This document shows, in pieces, positions 10,741 to 18,344 of a stretch of 64,000 nucleotides of DNA. Within the stretch, counting starts at the first letter, position 1. Every line of letters starts with the position of its first letter. Position numbers and translations under genes: made by a program. The notes below the pieces were generated by a model. It was not told where the DNA came from and made no database searches. It saw only the letters and a list, made by a program, of their open reading frames with translations. The DNA lies in NCBI GenBank assembly GCA_002085115.1, contig MZGQ01000003.1, forward strand, positions 1 to 64,000. The letters run 5' to 3'. The stretch is from Desulfococcus sp. 4484_241 (lineage in GTDB: Bacteria > Desulfobacterota > Desulfobacteria > Desulfobacterales > Desulfosudaceae).

Positions 10741-11726
10741 CCCTGGTTTATAATACGGATCCGGCAATCGGCGGTAGAGATCTCCTTAGCAGCATGGCCG
10801 GCACCAATATATTCATCGGTGGTAACGGCGATGATGATATCTACGGCGGTTCGGACCGGGATGCCATATTTGGTGACGGAGGCCAGGTAACTCTTACGGA
10901 TGGCAGCTGGCATCTGGTTGAAACAATCAACCATTTTATCGGCGGCGATGACTGGATGGATGGTGGTGATGGACTGGATGTCATGATGGGCGGCGCTGGT
11001 CATGATACTTTTGTGGGAAGCCTGGCCGATGATCTCATAATAGACACCTATGGCCGGGTAACGATTGAGCCGAAAACGCAGGATACGAAAACCGTGGTCC
11101 GCCTGGATACGATAAGTCTTATTGCCAATACCCAGGAAAAATTGGAAGGCGGACGGAATATTGGCACGGTCCATAGCGTGGATTTTTCCATGCTCGAGGA
11201 TATTTTATCAGGCAATAATGGTATTTCCCTTGAATCGACAGGCGTTCATTGGCTGGTCAGCCATGATAGTCACGCTCTGGCCGGTTTTGCCGGGGAGGCC
11301 ACTGCAAGTCATTATCATCCAGGTGCGTACAAGAAAGTACCTGCTGGTGTTAAGGGTGATAACGATAAGCCGGCAGCGAATGAGGAGCCTTTGCAGGACG
11401 ACACGACCGGCCAGGAAGATACGCAGTCACAAGAGGCCCCCAAATCCTTGTGGGACAACAATTCCCTTGCGGCTGTGTCGGAGGCGTATTCCCCTGTGCA
11501 CAAGACAATACCGTCTGAAGCGGCATATCCTGACGATGCGGCGGTTGGAGATGGGATTGTTCGGTATCCCGGTGCAGGGGCCGCAATCGCCGGTATGATT
11601 GGCTGGAAGGTCGTGACTGGCGAGGCACCTTCGGCCAGGAGTATGATTGACAGATCCTCTTTTAGGGATCTTGCGAAGCGGCAGGGTAAAAAACGGTTCA
11701 AGCGCTGGACGAGTGTCGGTGTTTGA
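10437..11726 (+). CDS. Giant repeat-rich surface/adhesin-like protein, segment 3 (last Gly/Asp-rich repeats, Ser/Asp/Glu-rich linker, hydrophobic segment plus basic C-terminal tail)
   Basis: Continues the repeat pattern of segment 2 (GNGNSTVFGGMGSDDIATGDGTDIIFGDNGQI...) in another frame; ends ...PGAGAAIAGMIGWKVVTG...RDLAKRQGKKRFKRWTSVGV. Confidence 0.8.
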   Translation: MGNGNSTVFGGMGSDDIATGDGTDIIFGDNGQIRYTGPVGRLQLDEIRSLVPDSGGPDTIATGDGDKHIIAGPGGDTAATGTGDDILIGDNGSVEYDSGIPALVYNTDPAIGGRDLLSSMAGTNIFIGGNGDDDIYGGSDRDAIFGDGGQVTLTDGSWHLVETINHFIGGDDWMDGGDGLDVMMGGAGHDTFVGSLADDLIIDTYGRVTIEPKTQDTKTVVRLDTISLIANTQEKLEGGRNIGTVHSVDFSMLEDILSGNNGISLESTGVHWLVSHDSHALAGFAGEATASHYHPGAYKKVPAGVKGDNDKPAANEEPLQDDTTGQEDTQSQEAPKSLWDNNSLAAVSEAYSPVHKTIPSEAAYPDDAAVGDGIVRYPGAGAAIAGMIGWKVVTGEAPSARSMIDRSSFRDLAKRQGKKRFKRWTSVGV

Positions 11727-11738
11727 GGATGGCTATGT

Positions 11739-12863
11739 ATGAATGATACCAGCCATACAGGATTCATTGCCAATGATTTCCGGTTTGTAGAGAGCAGGGA
11801 AGAGATAACGATTATTTTTGGTGCTGGTGAACCAAAGGATATCGGGGCCGGCGCTGAGCTTGTCATTGACAAGGCCAGCCAGATCATATTTACCCCTGCG
11901 GCTGCCAAACGTTTTGCCCTGCTTTTGAAGAAGATGATTGCCCGGCATGAATCGATTTACGGCGTCATTGGTGATTCGCCCTTTGATAACTTCGGGACCG
12001 GGTCGATACAAGGGCCAGGGAACCTCTCAGTGGGCCACAGGCCACTCAAAAGCGGTGAGCGTCTTTTGAGCTTGGTGGATGACCTTGGGGTTGAGTATGG
12101 GCTGGAGTATTCATTCAAAATATTTCCAGGCGTTATACTGGATGACCGGTTTCTGGTTGCCTTAAACCGTAAGTCGCTTTCTGGAAACGCAGCGGACAAA
12201 CTGCTTCACCTCTGCCGTCAGATCGATATGCCGGAGCGGTTTGAAAAAATTTATTTCGAGAACCTGACCGATGCCAATATCCTTCTGTTCGGTTATGAAG
12301 GCAACGAGGCCAGCGGGACCTATAAGGTCTACCTTGAGTTCGGAAGTATGTTCGATATGGTGATCAAGGAAATTTCCGGGGCCCCGGTCTCCTTTCTTAT
12401 CCATCTCGGTTTCAAGTGGGACGTGGAGGATAACCGGCGGGCCGCTTTAACCCGTTATACCTGTTATCCCACCTTTTCTGTTGAAGAGATTCTGAATCGT
12501 ATCCGGGATCGGTTCTATGCCGGAGATAAGACGGCGGCCAGTTATGAAATCGTCCGGGGAATTGTGGAACGCGCAGCCCGTTCCAGGGATCCGGAGGATG
12601 ATTTTCTTTACGTGGAAGCAAAAGAGGAGAATAATCCCCGGCAATCTTATGATATCAATCTTTATAGAGCCAACCTGACTCTGGAGGAACTTTATCCCTG
12701 GCTCCGGGAAGCCTGCCGCATAAAGGAGATCAGCCTGGAATCTTTTCATCAGGTTTATGAACCCATGAAGAAAAAAATATTCGGTCATGTTTCCGGCGGT
12801 TTTGACCGGGCCGGCCGTGATTTTTTCACTTTCTACTATGGCCTGAAAGGCAGCACGCGATAG
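11739..12863 (+). CDS. DUF3467-like domain (N-terminal ~85 aa) fused to a ~290-aa uncharacterised domain shared with the 13794-14657 product
   Basis: N-term SREEITIIFGAGEPKDIGAGAELVIDKASQIIFTPAAAKRFALLLKKMIARHESIYGVI matches the 15955-16311 protein (TREEFTLLFGINKTWNPEQRELTVDMSDRIILNPYAAKRLALLLSSVIRQHEERYGVI). Confidence 0.8.
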   Translation: MNDTSHTGFIANDFRFVESREEITIIFGAGEPKDIGAGAELVIDKASQIIFTPAAAKRFALLLKKMIARHESIYGVIGDSPFDNFGTGSIQGPGNLSVGHRPLKSGERLLSLVDDLGVEYGLEYSFKIFPGVILDDRFLVALNRKSLSGNAADKLLHLCRQIDMPERFEKIYFENLTDANILLFGYEGNEASGTYKVYLEFGSMFDMVIKEISGAPVSFLIHLGFKWDVEDNRRAALTRYTCYPTFSVEEILNRIRDRFYAGDKTAASYEIVRGIVERAARSRDPEDDFLYVEAKEENNPRQSYDINLYRANLTLEELYPWLREACRIKEISLESFHQVYEPMKKKIFGHVSGGFDRAGRDFFTFYYGLKGSTR

Positions 12864-12869
12864 GCGGGA

Positions 12870-13772
12870 ATGGCCATGACGAAAACGCGGGTAGATCTCA
12901 GGGACTATGTCGTTATTTCGATTTGGTTTGGTTGCAACAATGACTGTTGTCTCTGTATGCTGAACGGTCTCCGCCAATCTCTTCCGCCCATCGGGTTTGA
13001 ACGTTTCCGGGAAATTCTATTCGAGATCCGTGACCAGGGCCGAATCAGGAATCTCATCCTTTCCGGCGCAGAGGTGACCACCTGCGATGATCTTTTCCAA
13101 TACGTCGAGTTCGCAGTATCCCTTGGCTGGTTTGAAAAGATACAGATCCAGACCAATGGCCGTCGCCTGGCCGACCTTAACTATCTCCGGGAACTGGTCG
13201 CCCGCGGCGTTAACGAATTTTTTGTCAGCATTCACGGTACCGGAAGCGTGCATGACAATATTGTCCGGCGGGCGGGAGCCTATCGGGAGACCATGCAGGG
13301 CCTTCGCAATCTTGCGGGGCTGGGCGGTGTAAACATTATCAGCAATACGGTCATGACCGAGGCCAATTATCATGATCTTGAAAATCTTATGGCCGTGCTT
13401 TCGGCAGAAAGGATCAGCGAGTTCCACCTGTGGAATTTTTTTCCTATGCGGGCCGGTGACCGGGAAAGCTTAATAGTGGATCTGAATCGTGTTGTTCCCT
13501 TGATCCCGCGGCTGCGGGCAATGCTGGGGCCTGAAATAAGGCCTCTGGTGCTGAAGGCATTTCCACACTGCCTGCCTGTCACGGAAGGAGTGGTGTTTGA
13601 CAGCTGGTTTCCGGTAACAGTTCTGCCCACGGCCTTTTGGGAGGAGTTTGGCACGAGCCGTTTTCGTGAGTGCCCGCATCAGCATATATGTCTCGACAAG
13701 TCCTGCTGGGGGATTTCCGGCGCCTACCGGGCCCGGTTCGGCGACGAACATCAGCTGTTGCACCCTTTTTAA
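12870..13772 (+). CDS. Radical SAM protein with additional C-terminal Cys cluster
   Basis: CNNDCCLC (CX3CX2C) cluster, LILSGAEVT, IQTNGR, SIHGTGSVHDNIVRRAG; C-terminal CPHQHICLDKSCWGISGAYRARFGDE. Confidence 0.85.
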   Translation: MAMTKTRVDLRDYVVISIWFGCNNDCCLCMLNGLRQSLPPIGFERFREILFEIRDQGRIRNLILSGAEVTTCDDLFQYVEFAVSLGWFEKIQIQTNGRRLADLNYLRELVARGVNEFFVSIHGTGSVHDNIVRRAGAYRETMQGLRNLAGLGGVNIISNTVMTEANYHDLENLMAVLSAERISEFHLWNFFPMRAGDRESLIVDLNRVVPLIPRLRAMLGPEIRPLVLKAFPHCLPVTEGVVFDSWFPVTVLPTAFWEEFGTSRFRECPHQHICLDKSCWGISGAYRARFGDEHQLLHPF

Positions 13773-13793
13773 GTTCGTTGGAAGGATAAGAGC

Positions 13794-14657
13794 ATGGATA
13801 ATATTTTGGAATACGCACAGGAAAACGATGCTTTTTACAACTATTGTTTATATGAATATGATCCCCTGACACCGGTGGCGGGAAAGCTGCGTTCCGTGAG
13901 CCTGCTGCGCCATTCTTTCAGCTTTATGAACGCAGGCAGGGCAATGTATGACTTGATTCCTGCTCTGCGGAAGGCCGTAGGACCTGGGAATACGGTGTGG
14001 GGATTGAAGAAGGCAGGCCAGGCCATTTCCTGGGAATACTATTTTTATGATTATCGTCGGCGGGACCGGGAACGGTCTGTTTCAATGGTGCTTGAGGCCA
14101 TGCGACCCTGGGTCCGCACGCGTATCATACCGAACGAAAATTTGCACTACTTCATGTTTTCCATAGATATTACCGATGACCTTCTTAAAGGTGACGGTGA
14201 ACTGGATACGGTTCATCTTTATATCGGCAATCCAGGCAGCGCTGTTTCGGCCGGTATCTGCTATGCAGTAACCGAAGAAGGGGCGTGTCTGGAAAATTTT
14301 TATCATTTTTACCATCCTGCCGACCAGATGGACGAAATCATTTCAAAGATTGTCTGCTCTGCCCAGATAGATGATTTGCGGGTTCCTGTTGACAAGATCC
14401 TGTGGCCGGAACTGAGACAATGCGTAACGATCTGTTGCGCCAACAAACCGAGGTGCGACTGTATCTATTTTTCAGGTATCACGGTTGACCAGTTCCTTTT
14501 TTTTCTTGGCAAAATGGATTATCCGGAACCGCTGGTCTCCTTTGTGGAACAGCACCGTGACCGGCTGGACCACCTTCTGTTTGATGTGGGGTTTGATTAC
14601 CGCATGGAAGAGGGCGCTCTGGTAATACCCAAGAGCGGTTACTATGGTACATTCTGA
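13794..14657 (+). CDS. Uncharacterised protein, apparent paralogue of the C-terminal ~290 aa of the 11739-12863 product
   Basis: Intact ORF; motif correspondence with upstream protein (WEYYF/LEYSF; YHFYHPADQMDEIISKI/YTCYPTFSVEEILNRI; GITVDQFLFFL.../ANLTLEELYPWL...; GFDYR...GYYG/GFDRA...YYG). Confidence 0.75.
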   Translation: MDNILEYAQENDAFYNYCLYEYDPLTPVAGKLRSVSLLRHSFSFMNAGRAMYDLIPALRKAVGPGNTVWGLKKAGQAISWEYYFYDYRRRDRERSVSMVLEAMRPWVRTRIIPNENLHYFMFSIDITDDLLKGDGELDTVHLYIGNPGSAVSAGICYAVTEEGACLENFYHFYHPADQMDEIISKIVCSAQIDDLRVPVDKILWPELRQCVTICCANKPRCDCIYFSGITVDQFLFFLGKMDYPEPLVSFVEQHRDRLDHLLFDVGFDYRMEEGALVIPKSGYYGTF

Positions 14658-14728
14658 CACCGTACATTCCGGATAGCAACAGTCTGGCGGCAAAAGGCCG
14701 GTTTTTCAGTACCTGAGAGGAGACAACC

Positions 14729-15808
14729 GTGTCATTCCCTGATAGCTTGAACGATAGAAATCCTGACAAGAAAGATTGTTCGGATAATGAGATTCCGGAT
14801 TATCTGGCCGGAGATCGGTTTATGGCGACCTTGTTGCAGGCTGAGGCCTTGGCTACGGCTTTTGAAATAGGGCTTGTGGATTGCCTTATCAGCCGGGGGC
14901 CAGCCGCTTCGGATGCCCTTGCCGAACGCCTGACGGCCACGCCCAGGGGGATGGTATTTTTATTGGATATCCTGACAGAAAGCGGTGTCGTGGTGCGCTC
15001 GGAAGGCAAATACATGTTGAGCCGGGAATTTATGGCGGTTTTGCCTTATCGTGAGCTTATGGAATTAAAACTTGCTTTGGCCAACTTGGCAGCCCGTGAC
15101 ATTCTCGGTGGCTTTACCGATCTGGTGATGCGGCCGGAACAGTTTATGCGTGGTTCTTCTTTTCATCGACTGTTTTCTTATGACAGGTGTTTCGGCAATG
15201 ATGAGTCTGACAGGCACGTCACGTCGCGCTGGATGAGGATTACCACGCTGCTTACCAGGTACGAGTCAGCCGCCTGCATGGCCCACCACGATTTTTCCCG
15301 GTATCGCCGCATATTGGACGTGGGTGGCAACAGCGGTGAGTTTGCGTTGCGCCTCTGCCGGTGCTATCCGGATATGAGGGCAGTTGTTTTTGATCTGCCG
15401 CTTGTCTGTGAATTGGGACGGGCACATGTCGATGGGACCCCGGAACGGGATCGAATATCGTTCATGAAGGGTGATGTGCGTACCGACGAACTGCCTACAG
15501 GCCATGATTTGATCATTTTTAAATCCATGCTTCACGATTGGCCGGATGAAGCGGCCCTTCGGTTTATCCACAAGGCGGCCCGGTCCCTGCTGCCTGGCGG
15601 GCGTATTTTGATTTTTGAGCGTGAGAAGATCGCAGGTGTGAAACAGCCGTTCCCGTTTTCCATTCTGCCGTTTTTGATTTTTTTTCACAGTTATAGGCCG
15701 GCGGAAACATATGTTGGTTTTTTGGAGCAGGCCGGGTTTGTCGATATCGATATTCGATCAGTAAACCTGGACCTTCCGTTTGTGCTTATTACGGGACAGT
15801 TGCCTTGA
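14729..15808 (+). CDS. SAM-dependent methyltransferase, plant-type/acetylserotonin O-methyltransferase-like
   Basis: RILDVGGNSGEFALRL, VVFDLPLVCELGRAH, IIFKSMLHDWPDEAALRFIHKAARSLLPGGRILIFE; GTG start preceded by gaggag. Confidence 0.85.
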   Translation: MSFPDSLNDRNPDKKDCSDNEIPDYLAGDRFMATLLQAEALATAFEIGLVDCLISRGPAASDALAERLTATPRGMVFLLDILTESGVVVRSEGKYMLSREFMAVLPYRELMELKLALANLAARDILGGFTDLVMRPEQFMRGSSFHRLFSYDRCFGNDESDRHVTSRWMRITTLLTRYESAACMAHHDFSRYRRILDVGGNSGEFALRLCRCYPDMRAVVFDLPLVCELGRAHVDGTPERDRISFMKGDVRTDELPTGHDLIIFKSMLHDWPDEAALRFIHKAARSLLPGGRILIFEREKIAGVKQPFPFSILPFLIFFHSYRPAETYVGFLEQAGFVDIDIRSVNLDLPFVLITGQLP

Positions 15809-15874
15809 AACATACGGGCCTTGTTTGCGGCATGGCTTACCGGCGGGAAACATGGCTACAGAGACAAGTTTGCG

Positions 15875-15903
15875 TTGACAGGGTTGAGGCGTTATGGTAT
15901 GTA
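15875..15903 (+). promoter_or_regulatory. Putative sigma70-type promoter ahead of the DUF3467 gene
   Basis: TTGACA at 15875-15880, 17-nt spacer, TATGTA at 15898-15903 (weak -10). Confidence 0.35.
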
Positions 15904-15954
15904 AATTGTTTAATAAATAGTCGTTTTTTTTAATAATTATTTTTTTTCGGAGGT

Positions 15955-16311
15955 GTGCAGATGGCACAGAAAAAAGATGGTGAGACAGGTAAAGGTGCTG
16001 CGTCAACCGGTACGGACGAGACCAGAACGACGATTAAATGGGACGTGGCCAAGATGCAGACCAGCTATGCTAATGTCTGCAATGTCTCCAGCACGCGTGA
16101 GGAGTTTACCCTTCTGTTTGGCATTAACAAAACCTGGAATCCTGAACAGCGCGAGTTGACGGTGGATATGAGTGATCGCATCATTCTGAATCCTTATGCC
16201 GCCAAGCGCTTGGCCTTGCTGTTGTCCAGTGTCATCCGCCAGCATGAAGAGCGGTATGGCGTGATTTCTCTGGAAACGGGCGATATCAAGGATACACAGG
16301 GTAATGCATGA
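15955..16311 (+). CDS. DUF3467 domain-containing protein (start likely ATG 15961 after GGAGG)
   Basis: Domain pattern as above; ggaggtgtgcagatggca. Confidence 0.8.
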   Translation: MQMAQKKDGETGKGAASTGTDETRTTIKWDVAKMQTSYANVCNVSSTREEFTLLFGINKTWNPEQRELTVDMSDRIILNPYAAKRLALLLSSVIRQHEERYGVISLETGDIKDTQGNA

Positions 16312-16410
16312 TTTTACCCTTTTTATGTTGGATGTGTTGTGATATGGGGCGGCCTATGGATGTCGCCCCATGATTTTTGCGGCGGTCATTGTTGTAATTG
16401 CCGGAGATAA

Positions 16411-18261
16411 ATGAACTCTCTCTTCGACTCACAGATGGTCAACCCGCAGCGGGAGCAGACGCTTTGGACCGGAATTGCCGAATGGGATGACCGGGAAACC
16501 TTTTTTGGTTCCTGGCTGGGGCTGCAATGTTCTCTGGTAAAGGGCTGCTGCCAGGCGGTTTTGGTCCTGGCCGATTCCGAGACCCGGAAATATCTTCCCG
16601 TTGCTGCCTGGCCGGAGGAAGGGCAGGAAGGAGAACGGCTGGCCGATGTCCTGGAACAGGCGCTTGCTGAGCGGGAGGGTATGCTGGTCGCGCTTTCATC
16701 GGCCAACGGTGAGCCACGGTTCGGCCTGGCCTATCCCATTATTGTTGACACCGAATGCGTGGGCGCCGTGGCCGTTGAAGTTGCTTCAGCTAAGGAAGAA
16801 GAGTTGCGGCCTGTGATGGAAAGTCTGCAGTGGGGTGCAGTCTGGATCGAAAATCACTATCGCCGTCGTCGCAACCTGGAAGACGGGGAGACCCTGACCC
16901 GGCTGAAAGCAGCCGTAGATATTCTGGCGTGTGTCCTGGCGGAAGAGCACTTTGACGGTGCCGCAATGTCCTTTGTGACTGCCGTGGCAACCCGCATGGG
17001 TTGCGATCGCGTCAGCCTCGGCCTGGTTAAAAAGAAGTTTGCCCGGGTAATGGCAGTCTCCCACTCCGCCGTGGTGGGTAAAAAAATGAATCTGCTCAAG
17101 TCTATCGGCAGCGCTATGGATGAAGCCGTTGCCCAGCGGACCGAGGTCGTCTATCCTTCCCGGGCTGAATCACAAACGCTTGTGTTGCGTGATCATGAAC
17201 ATCTGGCTGTGAAACATGGCACCAAGGCCATTTTAACGATTCCTCTTTACGGCCGGGGAAAGTATTATGGTGCTGTTACGCTGGAACGGCAGAAGGACCG
17301 TCCCTTTACAACCGATGAAGTTTCTTATGTGAAAAGCGTGGCGGCGCTTTCCGGACCGGCCCTGGAGAGCAAATATCAGCAGGATCGTCCGACGGCATTG
17401 ATTGTGTTGTCCGCAATGAAACGCCAGGCAGCCAGACTTTTCGGTCCCGGATACACGGGCAGAAAGGCCTCTGTCCTGGCCGCTGTACTGGCTATACTGT
17501 TTTTTTTCACTGCCAAGGGCGATTATCGCATCACTGCGGCAACCGTGCTTGAAGGGGCAGTGCAGCGTTCAGTGGTGGCCCCTTTTGACGGGTTCATCGC
17601 GGAAGCGCCCGTCCGGGCGGGTGATGTAGTGGACAAGGGAGATCTTCTCTGTGCACTGGATGATAGGGATCTTCGGCTGGAACGGATTCAATGGCTGGGA
17701 AGGCGGAATCAATATCAGCGCCAGCTTCAGAACGCCATAGCCCGGAGCGACAGGGCTGAAGCGAATATCATACAGGCCCAGCTCGATCAGGTCACCGCTC
17801 AACTGAAATTGGCTGAAACCAAGCTGGCTCGTGTCAAAATCAAGGCGCCGTTTGCAGGCGTGTTGCTTAACGGCGACCTGACGCAGAGGCTTGGAGGCGC
17901 CGTACGCCGGGGGGAAGAACTTTTTCGGATCGCCCCTCTCAATGCCTACCGGTTGATACTCAAGGTTGATGAAAGCCGTATTGCCGATGTCGCCGAGGGC
18001 CAGAAGGGAACTCTTGTCCTTTCCGCTTTGCCCGAAGACACCTATACTTTCACAGTAACCAAGATTACTCCGCTGACGATTTCTGCCGAGGGGCGCAACT
18101 ATTTTCGCGTTGAAGCCATCCTGGACCATCCCTCACCGCTTCTCCGGCCTGGCATGGAGGGGGTCGGCAAGATAAATATTGATCGGCGGCTGCTCATCGG
18201 TATCTGGACACGGCCCCTTGCCGAATGGTTCAGGCTGGAACTTTGGTCCTTGTGGCCTTAA
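16411..18261 (+). CDS. GAF domain / single TM / HlyD-type biotinyl-lipoyl membrane fusion protein
   Basis: N-term GAF-like region; AILFFFTAKGDYRITAATVLEGAVQRSVVAPFDGFIAEAPVRAGDVVDKGDLLCALDD; long coiled coil; VKIKAPFAGVLLNGDLTQRLGGAVRRGEELFRIAPL. Confidence 0.85.
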   Translation: MNSLFDSQMVNPQREQTLWTGIAEWDDRETFFGSWLGLQCSLVKGCCQAVLVLADSETRKYLPVAAWPEEGQEGERLADVLEQALAEREGMLVALSSANGEPRFGLAYPIIVDTECVGAVAVEVASAKEEELRPVMESLQWGAVWIENHYRRRRNLEDGETLTRLKAAVDILACVLAEEHFDGAAMSFVTAVATRMGCDRVSLGLVKKKFARVMAVSHSAVVGKKMNLLKSIGSAMDEAVAQRTEVVYPSRAESQTLVLRDHEHLAVKHGTKAILTIPLYGRGKYYGAVTLERQKDRPFTTDEVSYVKSVAALSGPALESKYQQDRPTALIVLSAMKRQAARLFGPGYTGRKASVLAAVLAILFFFTAKGDYRITAATVLEGAVQRSVVAPFDGFIAEAPVRAGDVVDKGDLLCALDDRDLRLERIQWLGRRNQYQRQLQNAIARSDRAEANIIQAQLDQVTAQLKLAETKLARVKIKAPFAGVLLNGDLTQRLGGAVRRGEELFRIAPLNAYRLILKVDESRIADVAEGQKGTLVLSALPEDTYTFTVTKITPLTISAEGRNYFRVEAILDHPSPLLRPGMEGVGKINIDRRLLIGIWTRPLAEWFRLELWSLWP

Positions 18262-18344
18262 CCGAAGGATTTGTGGTTTTTAAATATTTTTTGTGATGAT
18301 AATTATCAGACCGGTTCGTGTAATATCCGGGGAAGACAGGAACT

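Noticed and set aside
11739-14657. Domain X as an ABBA-type prenyltransferase
   Set aside because: Only a vague resemblance in strand/loop pattern; no diagnostic motif seen. Needs structure prediction.
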